From contig NZ_JAFBEX010000025.1 of the NCBI RefSeq assembly GCF_016908975.1, forward strand, positions 1-64,000: 64,000 nucleotides of DNA. Reading direction: 5' to 3'. The notes beneath the pieces were generated by a model that was given only the letters and a program-made list of their open reading frames with translations, was not told where the DNA came from and searched no databases. Source of the stretch: Neobacillus cucumis. GTDB taxonomy: Bacteria; Bacillota; Bacilli; Bacillales; Cytobacillaceae. Positions 44,342-51,956 of the stretch are shown here, piece by piece. Position 1 is the first letter of the stretch. Every line of letters begins with the position of its first letter. A program made the translations under genes and the position numbers.

Positions 44342-44356
44342 TACCCCCTAAGGTAT
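44342..44356 (-). promoter_or_regulatory. CstR-type dyad over the yrkH ribosome binding site
   Basis: TACCCCCTAAGGTAT fits the CsoR/CstR dyad pattern ATACCC-N4-GGGTAT imperfectly. On the minus strand its GGGGG is the only Shine-Dalgarno for the dioxygenase gene, nine bases before the ATG. Confidence 0.5.
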
Positions 44357-44404
44357 TATTTTATTTAAAAAAATATATTCATCTAAAAATAGGTGATCTA
44401 GATT

Positions 44405-44980
44405 TTATTTACTGATTCCTGATGTTTTCCAAGTCCATTGACTCATACCGGATACAACATTGATAACATTCGTAAATCCCTTTGCCGTTAATTTTTGTGC
44501 TGCAAGATCGCTTCGGTTGCCTGTGCGGCAAACTACATAAATTTCATCTTGTTTGTTTAATTCATTTATTCTCTCTTCCAATTCACCTAATGGAATAGAA
44601 ATCGCGTTTGGAATATGATTAAAAGCAAATTCTGCCGCTTCTCTTACATCAATCACGACGATATTATCATTTGCTTCAAGCTTATTCTCTAATTCTTCAT
44701 TATTGATAACTTTCGGGTGCTTTTTTTCATTGGATTCATCATTAGAGGATTTGCGAAGATAATGCTTTAACACTTCGCCTTCTTCGATTGTCCCCAAATA
44801 TTGATGTCCTGAACTTTCAGCCCATGCTTTCATGTCCGCTTTGGATCCTTTATCTGTCGCTTCGATTTCTAATACTTGACCTGCCTTTAGGTTATTCATT
44901 GCCTTTTTTGTTTTTACAATAGGCATCGGACATGCTAATCCTTTTGCATCTAAACTCATATTTGCTGTTAAGTTATTCAT
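44405..44980 (-). CDS. yrkF: TusA-rhodanese fusion sulfurtransferase
   Basis: This 191-residue sulfur carrier has an N-terminal TusA domain (about 7-78) with the persulfide-carrying Cys in GLACPMPIVKTK, an acidic/serine linker (SSNDESNEKKHPK) and a C-terminal rhodanese domain (about 90-188) with active-site loop CRTGNRSD. It passes sulfane sulfur between proteins and likely feeds the dioxygenase. AGGAGG lies seven bases before the ATG. A CstR-like dyad lies 19-34 bases upstream of the start. It matches B. subtilis YrkF. Confidence 0.92.
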   Translation of the reverse strand: MNNLTANMSLDAKGLACPMPIVKTKKAMNNLKAGQVLEIEATDKGSKADMKAWAESSGHQYLGTIEEGEVLKHYLRKSSNDESNEKKHPKVINNEELENKLEANDNIVVIDVREAAEFAFNHIPNAISIPLGELEERINELNKQDEIYVVCRTGNRSDLAAQKLTAKGFTNVINVVSGMSQWTWKTSGISK

Positions 44981-44998
44981 GGTAGACCTCCTGTCAAT

Positions 44999-45014
44999 AT
45001 ACCTATAAGGGTAT
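44999..45014 (-). promoter_or_regulatory. CstR-type operator dyad
   Basis: ATACCTATAAGGGTAT, in the upstream region of the TusA-rhodanese gene, overlapping where its promoter must lie. Confidence 0.65.
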
Positions 45015-45042
45015 TATCTCCGTTAAAAAAATTTATTCAACT

Positions 45043-45105
45043 TTACCTTTCCAACTTTCCTACGTTTAATAATTTTTCAACCTCTTTTGCTGTCATTTGT
45101 TTCAT
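45043..45105 (-). pseudogene. Rhodanese gene start, truncated to 20 codons
   Basis: A good GGAGGT and ATG begin MKQMTAKEVEKLLNVGKLER, which looks like the first strand and helix of a rhodanese domain (usual continuation is a strand ending in IDVRE), then TAA. The rest is gone. It may be what is left of a yrkG-like single rhodanese gene. A translated 20-residue leader peptide is an alternative. Confidence 0.5.
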
Positions 45106-45119
45106 TGTAAAGACCTCCA

Positions 45120-45599
45120 TTATATAAACAAATTCACATTACCTTCTTCTGCATCTGCTAAATATGCAGCAACTCCAGCATATTCGATTGATTCTAATAG
45201 CTCTTTCTCTTTAAGACCTAACAAATCCATTGTCATGGTACATGCTACAAGTTTTACATCCTGCTCTTGAGCCATTTCGATCAATTGTGGTAAAGACATC
45301 GCGTTATGCTTTTTCATAATATCTTTAATCATTTTCGGACCGAATCCGCCAAAGTTCATTTTGGAAAGTCCCATTTTATCCGCGCCTCTAGGCATCATCT
45401 TGCCAAACATTTTTTCCATGAATCCTTTTTTCACCGGAATGTTTTCATCTTTACGTAAGGCATTCAATCCCCAAAACGTATGAAAAATCGTTACTTCATG
45501 ATCATAAGCAGCTGCACCATTTGCAATGATATAGGCTGCCATTGCTTTATCATAATCTCCACTAAAGAGAACAATTGTAGTCTTTTTCTTTTCTGTCAT
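45120..45599 (-). CDS. yrkE: DsrE/DsrF-like sulfur relay protein
   Basis: This 159-residue protein of the DsrE superfamily starts TIVLFSGDYDKAMAAYIIAN and has the family middle TIFHTFWGLNALRK. A methionine- and glycine-rich insertion (KMFGKMMPRGADKMG) follows, and the putative sulfur-carrying Cys lies in VKLVACTMTMDLLG (about 117). AGGAGG lies seven bases before the ATG at 45599; the longer frame to 45632 has no site. A strong CstR dyad lies 34-49 bases upstream. It is the YrkE counterpart and probably takes part in sulfane sulfur transfer. Confidence 0.9.
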   Translation of the reverse strand: MTEKKKTTIVLFSGDYDKAMAAYIIANGAAAYDHEVTIFHTFWGLNALRKDENIPVKKGFMEKMFGKMMPRGADKMGLSKMNFGGFGPKMIKDIMKKHNAMSLPQLIEMAQEQDVKLVACTMTMDLLGLKEKELLESIEYAGVAAYLADAEEGNVNLFI

Positions 45600-45632
45600 G
45601 TTGTGACCTCCTAGAAGTATTATTATAAACAT

Positions 45633-45648
45633 ATACCCGTATGGGTAT
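45633..45648 (-). promoter_or_regulatory. CstR-type operator dyad
   Basis: ATACCCGTATGGGTAT is the best dyad of the set, upstream of the DsrE-like gene. Confidence 0.7.
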
Positions 45649-45665
45649 TTATTTGATAAAAAAAA

Positions 45666-45893
45666 TTATCCTTTTTTAATCCAAAACTTTAAAACATTAT
45701 TTTCTTCTTCATGTTTCAAAAGTTCATGCCCCCCTGATTTTGCCCAAGCAGTAAGGTCGTTTTTAGCACCTTTATCCGTTGTATGGATTTCTAAAACTTG
45801 ACCAGATTCAAGTTCATTCATCGCCCTCTTTGTTTTAACAATTGGCATTGGGCAAGCTAAACCTTTAGCATCAACTACTTTTGTAATATTCAT
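45666..45893 (-). CDS. yrkI: TusA family sulfurtransferase
   Basis: This 75-residue single-domain TusA protein has the sulfur-carrying Cys in GLACPMPIVKTKRAM (about 14) and ends in LKFWIKKG. It is about 70% identical by eye to the TusA half of the fusion gene downstream, so one likely arose from the other. GGAGG precedes the ATG. A CstR-like dyad lies about 30-45 bases upstream. It corresponds to YrkI. Confidence 0.92.
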   Translation of the reverse strand: MNITKVVDAKGLACPMPIVKTKRAMNELESGQVLEIHTTDKGAKNDLTAWAKSGGHELLKHEEENNVLKFWIKKG

Positions 45894-45921
45894 TGTTTCA
45901 TTCCTCCTATTTTATAATACC

Positions 45922-45938
45922 ATTACCCCTACGGGTAT
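45922..45938 (-). promoter_or_regulatory. CstR-type operator dyad
   Basis: ATTACCCCTACGGGTAT, between the TusA gene and the repressor gene, in the promoter region of the former. Confidence 0.65.
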
Positions 45939-45976
45939 TAATGTTAGTAAAAATAAAAGAGGGTGTCAACCCTTTT

Positions 45977-46240
45977 TTATCGACTTTTTACGAGCAAATT
46001 AACAGCTTCTTGTACTAATTCTTCCATGCTCTTTTCCCCAGGCTCACTCGCTTTCTGAACACACTCCACTAAATTCGAACTAACAATCACCCCTATAGTG
46101 CGATCAATTGCACTCCTAGTTGCAGATAACTGGGTGATAACTTCTTTGCAGTCCTTATCTTCTTCCATCATTTTTAAAATTCCTCGTAACTGTCCTTCAA
46201 TGCGTTTTACTCTGTTTTTCATTTGATCATTATAATCCAT
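45977..46240 (-). CDS. yrkD: CstR-type persulfide-sensing repressor (CsoR family)
   Basis: This 87-residue all-helical repressor of the CsoR/RcnR/CstR family starts DQMKNRVKRIEGQLRGILKMM. The two conserved cysteines are in DKDCKEV (about 31) and SSNLVECVQ (about 60). The His that CsoR uses for Cu(I), in the HLxxC motif, is Asn here (NLVEC), which is the mark of CstR persulfide sensors. GGAGGT precedes the ATG. It sits at the head of the sulfur block and a dyad lies in its own upstream region, so autoregulation is expected. Confidence 0.9.
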   Translation of the reverse strand: MDYNDQMKNRVKRIEGQLRGILKMMEEDKDCKEVITQLSATRSAIDRTIGVIVSSNLVECVQKASEPGEKSMEELVQEAVNLLVKSR

Positions 46241-46354
46241 GTTTTACCTCCTTTAAAAAATTAGTTCTATTTCGATAAATTTTCTTTTAATGATAAATAA
46301 ATTGCAAAAATAATCCTTATTCAGGGAAACACTGTCATTGACAAGTTCCATAAT

Positions 46355-46370
46355 ATACCCCATTAGGTAT
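46355..46370 (-). promoter_or_regulatory. CstR-type operator dyad
   Basis: ATACCCCATTAGGTAT, about 115 bases upstream of the CstR gene, likely overlapping its promoter. It could also touch the divergent lgt promoter, whose TATAAT-like box is about 200 bases away. Confidence 0.6.
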
Positions 46371-46625
46371 AATGTCAATGGTCAAGATTTCAAAAGTATG
46401 CCTTGAAAAAAACTCCATCTTTTCACCATTCAAAAGACTAATTTTTGCTCATAGATTTTTCATAAATTTAGTATCATTTCTACCTCGATAATCCATTCTA
46501 AAAACTTCTATCACATTTTTGTATAGAAATATTAACTTTTCTTTAAATTCTTTTATAGATGTTTAAGGATGTTATAATAAAGATTGACCTGAAGTTTTAA
46601 AAAATTTAAGGAGGATTTTTTTATT

Positions 46626-47444
46626 GTGCAAACTAATATTAGACCTTTAAATCCCATTGCTTTTCACTTAGGACCGATAGACGTACATTGGTACGGAATA
46701 ATCATTGGTTTCGGTGCATTATTAGGATTGTTTATAGCTACAATAGAATGTAAAAAAAGAGGTTTATCGCCAGACCACCTCGTGGATTTAGTCATGTTTG
46801 CATTACCAATTGCCATTATTTCTGCGAGAATATATTATGTATTATTTGAATGGGGGTATTATAAAAATCATATCTCTGAAATCCCCGCAATTTGGCATGG
46901 GGGTATAGCTATTCATGGTGGCTTAATTGGGGCTATTGTAACGGCTATAATTTTTACTTATAAAAGAAAAATATCCTTTTGGAAGCTTGCTGATATAACA
47001 GCTCCAAGCATATTACTTGGTCAGGCAATAGGTAGATGGGGGAATTTCATGAATCAGGAAGCTCATGGAGGTCCTGTCTCAAGAGCTTTTCTCGAACAAC
47101 TGCATCTCCCACCATTTATTATTAACCAAATGTATATAAATGGGGTATATTATCATCCGACATTTTTATATGAATCAATATGGAGTTTTGTTGGAGTTTT
47201 TCTACTAATTTCATTAAGAAAAGTTAATCTTCGCCGTGGCGAGATGTTTTTAACTTATCTTATCTGGTATTCAATTGGCAGGTTCTTTATTGAGGGAATG
47301 AGAACTGACAGTTTAATGTTAACAAGCCATTTAAGAATGGCACAGGTGATTTCCATTGCAATTATTCTAACCAGTGTATTGTTAATTACCGTTCGCAGAA
47401 TGAAAGGATTTTCAAAAGAACGATATATAAATACTGAGGTATAA
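46626..47444 (+). CDS. lgt: Prolipoprotein diacylglyceryl transferase (Lgt) paralogue
   Basis: This 272-residue membrane enzyme with about seven helices adds diacylglycerol to the Cys of prolipoproteins. Lgt signatures include GPIDVHWYGIIIGFGALLG, IWHGGIAIHGGLIGA and GRWGNFMNQEAHGGPVS with the essential Arg and Asn. AAGGAGG lies eleven bases before a GTG start. It is not in the usual hprK-lgt-ppaX context and forms a two-gene unit with a DUF202 protein, so it is probably a second copy. The C-terminal end is basic and short. Confidence 0.92.
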   Translation: MQTNIRPLNPIAFHLGPIDVHWYGIIIGFGALLGLFIATIECKKRGLSPDHLVDLVMFALPIAIISARIYYVLFEWGYYKNHISEIPAIWHGGIAIHGGLIGAIVTAIIFTYKRKISFWKLADITAPSILLGQAIGRWGNFMNQEAHGGPVSRAFLEQLHLPPFIINQMYINGVYYHPTFLYESIWSFVGVFLLISLRKVNLRRGEMFLTYLIWYSIGRFFIEGMRTDSLMLTSHLRMAQVISIAIILTSVLLITVRRMKGFSKERYINTEV

Positions 47445-47449
47445 GGTAT

Positions 47450-47860
47450 ATGAATGAAGCTAGCAAAAAATCTATCAATTCAGAAAATATACAGCAGCAA
47501 ACTATTGATTCAAAATATATTCAGCAGCATTTGGCAAATGAAAGAACCTATCTTGCATGGATTAGAACAAGTATTACCATAATGGGAGTAGGTTTCTTAA
47601 TCACTAATCTGCATTTTTCAACTACTAAAATCAAAATAAATATGGCAGATATCTTAGCCAAAGTGATTGGTTTAGCTTCTATTGTCGTTGGAATTATTGC
47701 GTTAATCATTACAACTATTTCGTATTTTAAAAAAGGTAACGAAATTAATCATCAGACATTTAGATTTTCAAAATTAATGGTTGTTTTCCTATCCGTTTCT
47801 TTAATACTTATTTTTCTTGTATTTGGTCTTTATTATTTGTTTGTTTGGCGATTGATTTAA
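47450..47860 (+). CDS. DUF202 (YidH family) membrane protein
   Basis: This 136-residue protein has a polar Gln/Ser/Asn-rich N terminus (about 1-25), the family signature LANERTYLAWIRTSITIMGVG and three hydrophobic helices. It begins five bases after the lgt stop codon, so it is translated with lgt. The function of the family is unknown. Confidence 0.85.
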   Translation: MNEASKKSINSENIQQQTIDSKYIQQHLANERTYLAWIRTSITIMGVGFLITNLHFSTTKIKINMADILAKVIGLASIVVGIIALIITTISYFKKGNEINHQTFRFSKLMVVFLSVSLILIFLVFGLYYLFVWRLI

Positions 47861-48063
47861 AGTCCTAATATAACATTTATAAATTACAGAGCCCTAAACT
47901 AAAAAAGTAACGGGTTCTCTTGATGGGGAGTTTTGTGAAAAAAACACAGTATTTCGCATCTATTTAGGTTACTAAATCCACTATAAAATTCATTTGAATG
48001 CTCTTTCCATACAATCTTTACAAGGATATTATAACTGAATGTAGATTGCACTGTATGAAAAAT

Positions 48064-48250
48064 AAACGGAAAAATTCCGCTTAAATTGCGAAATACTCCT
48101 ATTTTCTTAAAAATAAAGGAAGTTTTTCCGTTTATATTATCCAAATCTTAGGATTTGCTCTTATTTAGAGCAGTTAAACGGAAATTCTCCGCTTATACCT
48201 GCTTCTTAACCTTCGTCTTTATACATTAGCCGGAAATTCTCCGCCTATGA
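48064..48250. repeat. Four dispersed copies of an 18-20-bp hairpin-like repeat
   Basis: Units with the core CGGAAAxxTCCGCTTA begin near 48067 (ACGGAAAAATTCCGCTTA), 48117 (GGAAGTTTTTCCGTTTA), 48179 (ACGGAAATTCTCCGCTTA) and 48231 (CCGGAAATTCTCCGCCTA). Each is an imperfect dyad (CGGAA/TTCCG). Spacing is 50, 62 and 52 bases. The sequence between units is unrelated. Confidence 0.7.
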
Positions 48251-48456
48251 ATTCTCATACCTACAGGATCATCAACTATGAATAATAACAGAAACTTAAA
48301 CTGAAAAATAGCACAATTTTTAACAGTAGGTTTAGACAATAAAATCGCACCTCAATCAGCAAGAGAATAAATCATTGTACCTAATCTTTCTAAGACTGAA
48401 ACTAACGCGATCTTTCACTAAAAAACCTTAAAACGGCTTTAAATCAATGATTATAG

Positions 48457-48484
48457 TCCATTCCGATTAAGCAAAATGGACTAC
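48457..48484 (+). terminator. Terminator-like hairpin
   Basis: TAGTCCAT and ATGGACTA pair around a 12-nt loop, followed at a short distance by CTTTTTTTATTT on the plus strand. No plus-strand gene lies close before it. Confidence 0.45.
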
Positions 48485-48596
48485 GATTCTTTTTTTATTT
48501 GGGTATAACTCCCCCTGAAGGGAACCCATTACTAAAAAAGTCCTGCTTCTTTTATGATAAAATTCTTAATAAACCACTGATTAAATCATTTTCCTT

Positions 48597-49724
48597 TTAT
48601 TCAATTTTAATAATATCTTCTATGGAGCTTTGCTCTACATTTTCAAAAGAATCGGTTAATTTTTTGTGCAAATAGGAAACAATCCCCTTTTCTGAAGAAT
48701 GAACCATCAGACAACGGCCTCTTTTATGTATTTCGATAAAAGCTGTTCCTCTAAGACCATAGATTCGATTTCCGTAAATCGATAGAGTGTCTTTATCCAA
48801 AAGATTCTTCACGATATTTTGCACCTTATCTAAATTCATATAGGCTTTTACGAGTAAAGTTCCTCCATCCTTGTTAATGGCAAGTTGCATCGTGGCCATT
48901 TTTTCTGGTTTTCCATCTCTATGGATTTTTTGTTCAACAGACCTATATACCTTGACCAATTTCTTTGCAGATAGTGGTTCGCTAAACAAATAACCTTGAC
49001 CCCTATCACAATGCTGCTGTTGTAGAAAGATTAATTGTTCCTTTGTTTCGACCCCTTCTGCAATGACACCCATACCCAACTCGTGAGCCATAGCAATAAT
49101 GGCTTTGATGATCGTGGAATCTTTCGTATACAAGGTACAATTACGAACAAAACTTTTATCAATCTTTACAACATCAATCGGAAATTCTTTCAAATAATAG
49201 AGAGAGCTATACCCTGTTCCAAAATCGTCCAAGCTGATTCTGACACCAATTCGCTTCAAATCCTTTATGATAGGAAGAACTTTTTGAACATCTACCATCA
49301 TACTTTCTGTAATCTCAAGTTCGAGATATTCGGGAGGAAGTCCAGTGGCATCCAAAACATTTTGGATCTTTTCAACTATATTGGGTTGGTATAATTGTTG
49401 TGCGGATAGATTAACGGCCATAATCCAAGAAGGGAGCCCCTCATCTTGCCACTTTTTATTTTGTAAGCAAGCGGTATGTAAAACCCAGTCTCCTATTTCG
49501 ATGATCCTGCCTGTTTTTTCAGCTGTCGGAATGAATTCCAATGGAAAGATCATCCCTTTCTCGGGGTGTTGCCAACGGATTAACGCCTCTACCCCTGAAA
49601 GTTTACCCGTATGTAAATCCAACTTTGGTTGATAATGCAGCTTAAATTCGTTTTCTTTAATCGCTCTGGACAGGTTTGTTTCTAATTCAAATTCTTCATT
49701 GTACACTTTGTTCAAATCGCTCAT
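48597..49724 (-). CDS. EAL domain c-di-GMP phosphodiesterase
   Basis: This 375-residue protein starts with a short leader (about 1-18) directly before a complete EAL domain (about 19-260): EALIRW, AVNLSAQQLYQP, LELEITESMM, DDFGTGYSSLYYLKEFP, KIDKSFV, AEGVET and GYLFSEPL, so the catalytic and metal residues are all present. The last 115 residues form an unrecognised domain (MATMQLAINKDGGTLLVKAY). The leader resembles the linker that usually follows a GGDEF or PAS domain. No Shine-Dalgarno is evident before the ATG at 49724 or a TTG at 49730. It may be a separated C-terminal half of a larger protein. Confidence 0.78.
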   Translation of the reverse strand: MSDLNKVYNEEFELETNLSRAIKENEFKLHYQPKLDLHTGKLSGVEALIRWQHPEKGMIFPLEFIPTAEKTGRIIEIGDWVLHTACLQNKKWQDEGLPSWIMAVNLSAQQLYQPNIVEKIQNVLDATGLPPEYLELEITESMMVDVQKVLPIIKDLKRIGVRISLDDFGTGYSSLYYLKEFPIDVVKIDKSFVRNCTLYTKDSTIIKAIIAMAHELGMGVIAEGVETKEQLIFLQQQHCDRGQGYLFSEPLSAKKLVKVYRSVEQKIHRDGKPEKMATMQLAINKDGGTLLVKAYMNLDKVQNIVKNLLDKDTLSIYGNRIYGLRGTAFIEIHKRGRCLMVHSSEKGIVSYLHKKLTDSFENVEQSSIEDIIKIE

Positions 49725-49826
49725 CCTCAATCATTTATTTAAAATGAAAATTGTAAGGTATGACTTCTACATTACACATAAAATTCCCTCTATACTCTAA
49801 ATATTTATTAACGTTAACATCAAATT

Positions 49827-49857
49827 TAAAAGAGCTAGAATATCCAGCTCTTTTTTG
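49827..49857 (-). terminator. Rho-independent terminator
   Basis: AAAGAGCT and AGCTCTTT pair around a 9-nt loop, with A/T runs, after the MetRS stop codon on the minus strand. Confidence 0.75.
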
Positions 49858-49891
49858 GTAGTTTGCTTATTAATATGAAATTCAATAACTC

Positions 49892-51529
49892 CTATTTCAC
49901 CAATTGATTATTTAGCCCTTCGAGTTCCTCTTCAATCCTTACCGGATCAATTCGTTTAAACAACGGTTCTACATGAGACAATCTTTGAGGTTCAACTAAG
50001 AATGCTCTCCATTCGGTTTCTGTTGTGCTTATCAAACTCTTAACTTTTTCGCTTGAAAAAGGAAGGAACGGAGTTAGGATATGAGCTAAGTTTGCAACAA
50101 GATACACGCAATCTGCCAGAGTTTGTTTGCAAGACTCCGTATCATCCTTTATTTGTTTCCAAGGTTGTTGTTCATCAAAATACTTATTCGAGAATCTAAC
50201 AAGCTCAAATACTTTTTCCAGTCCTTGTTTAAAGGAAGCTGTTTCAATGCAATGACCTACTTCAATGTATAAGAGGTTCACTTTATCCTTGATATTTGAA
50301 TTTATGTCCTTATCAGGGATAAGACCTTCAAATGACTTTTCAATAAATTTTAATGTCCGATTGACGAAGTTTCCATAGGCCCCTAATAATTCACTATTAT
50401 GGCTGTAAATGAATTCTTTCCAAGAAAAATCAGCATCACGGTTTTCTGGTGCATTGATGGTTAAGAAATATCTGATCGAGTCTGGTTCGTACTTTTCTAA
50501 AATAGCTGGAACCCAAACAGCCCAATTTTTGCTAGTTGATAGTTTTTTCTTTTCCAAGGTTAAATACTCGTTTGAAACGATATGCGTTGGTAATGGTTCT
50601 TTACCAAGTCCAGCCAGAATTCCAGCCCAAATAATCGAATGGAATGGGATATTATCTTTTCCATGAACATAATAAGATTGAGCAGAAGCATTCCAAAAAG
50701 CTGAATCATCATGGTTTGTTTCTTTTGCCCACAATTTACTTGCTGTGTAGTATCCTGAGACCGCCTCTATCCACACATAGATTTTCTTATCTTCATATCC
50801 AGCAACTGGAACACTTACCCCAATTGGCAAATCTCTTGAAACAGCTCTATCTTGCAATCCTTCCTTTAAATATCGTTTCGTAAGAGAGATCGCATTTTCC
50901 CTCCAAAGGTGCTTGTCTTCTGCTTCCTGAGTATAGTTTTCCAAAACAGTCTGGAAGGAGCTTAAAGAAAGGTAAAAATGCTCTGTGAATCGAGTAGTTG
51001 GTTCATTTCCGCAAATTTTACATTTTCTTTCAAGTAATTCAAGCGGTTCTAGTAGAGTAGAACAATGATCACATTGGTCTCCACGAGAAGGTTCCTTACA
51101 AACCGGACAAATACCTTCAACATAACGGTCCGGCAAAAACTGCTGACAATGTTCACAATAAGTCTGTTCGATTTCTTTTTTGTATATAAGTCCTTTTTCA
51201 AGTAACTCTAAAAAGATCTCTTGGACGATTTTATGATGATGTTCTGTATCCGTTCTAGTATAGGTATCGTATGAGAATCCTAATCTTGAAAAACAATCTT
51301 CGAATTCTTGGTGGTAACGATCAGCAATCACACTTGGAGAAACTCCTTCTTGTTTTGCTCTAACGGTAATCGGCGTACCATTACAATCACTTCCCGATAG
51401 ATACAAAACTTTTTCTCCTTTTAAACGGTAATATCTCGCAAGAATATCCCCAGGTAATAAACTAGAAATATGACCTAAATGTAATGAGCCGTTTGCATAG
51501 GCCCAAGCTCCTCCAATAAAAATACTCAT
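49892..51529 (-). CDS. metG: Methionyl-tRNA synthetase, MetRS1-like, T-box regulated
   Basis: This 545-residue class I synthetase charges tRNA-Met. The HIGH motif is HLGH (about 18-21). Two zinc knuckles occur in the connective domain (CEHCQQFLPDR with CPVC, and CDHC with CKICG), as in E. coli-type enzymes. The KMSKS loop is KLSTSKN (about 333). An anticodon-binding helix bundle ends the protein, and the C-terminal tRNA-binding domain found in B. subtilis MetS is absent. GGAGG precedes the ATG at 51529. A T-box leader lies directly upstream. It is probably a second MetRS besides the housekeeping one. Confidence 0.92.
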   Translation of the reverse strand: MSIFIGGAWAYANGSLHLGHISSLLPGDILARYYRLKGEKVLYLSGSDCNGTPITVRAKQEGVSPSVIADRYHQEFEDCFSRLGFSYDTYTRTDTEHHHKIVQEIFLELLEKGLIYKKEIEQTYCEHCQQFLPDRYVEGICPVCKEPSRGDQCDHCSTLLEPLELLERKCKICGNEPTTRFTEHFYLSLSSFQTVLENYTQEAEDKHLWRENAISLTKRYLKEGLQDRAVSRDLPIGVSVPVAGYEDKKIYVWIEAVSGYYTASKLWAKETNHDDSAFWNASAQSYYVHGKDNIPFHSIIWAGILAGLGKEPLPTHIVSNEYLTLEKKKLSTSKNWAVWVPAILEKYEPDSIRYFLTINAPENRDADFSWKEFIYSHNSELLGAYGNFVNRTLKFIEKSFEGLIPDKDINSNIKDKVNLLYIEVGHCIETASFKQGLEKVFELVRFSNKYFDEQQPWKQIKDDTESCKQTLADCVYLVANLAHILTPFLPFSSEKVKSLISTTETEWRAFLVEPQRLSHVEPLFKRIDPVRIEEELEGLNNQLVK

Positions 51530-51563
51530 AGATAAAACCTCCAATTATCATTTATTAAAAAAC

Positions 51564-51845
51564 AAAAAAACCTCGCCTTAACTGCAATAGTTAAGGACGA
51601 GGTTTGAATGACCACGTGATACCACCTTATTTCACAAATGGCTCACACCATTTGCCTCAGCAAGTACGGAGTAAACAGTTGCTACTCTTATACTGTGACA
51701 TTGATAACGAGTGCCAAATCTCGTCGTATCCTACTAATACCAAAGTACGTTCAGTACGCAGCTCAGAGACCATTGTTCAAATGCATGTTTTTGCTTCTTT
51801 TCAGCTACCGAAGCTCTCTGGTGAAAAACAGTAACATTTTACTTT
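51564..51845 (-). promoter_or_regulatory. T-box riboswitch leader of metG
   Basis: On the minus strand the T-box sequence AAGGTGGTATCACG (forward 51615-51628) is followed by a terminator stem ACCTCGTCCTTAACT with AGTTAAGGCGAGGT and a T run (51564-51605). Upstream, the stem I region contains AGAGAGCTTCGGTAGCTG and a candidate AUG specifier in AACAATGGTCTCTG. It should allow transcription of metG when uncharged tRNA-Met accumulates. Confidence 0.88.
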
Positions 51846-51956
51846 TTCTCTTCATTGCTTTTAATTTATCAATAGTTTATTCAAAATATTTCTTCAAGTC
51901 AATATTTTCATGTTATTAAATCTAAATAATAAACTAGAGGCTACTCAATATCCTTA

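Larger units (their letters stand above)
47861..48596. other. Intergenic region with small inverted repeats
   Basis: No gene is visible. It contains a hairpin without T run (AGAGCCC/GGGTTCT, about 47887-47920), four related repeat units (48067-48250) and the hairpin at 48457-48484. An 81-codon minus-strand frame covers part of it but has no ribosome binding site and runs through the repeats. Confidence 0.5.

Noticed and set aside
47899..48144. 81-codon minus-strand frame
   Set aside because: No ribosome binding site and it covers the repeat units.
48064..48250. CRISPR-like array
   Set aside because: Only four degenerate 17-20-bp units with uneven spacing and no cas genes; reported as dispersed repeats.
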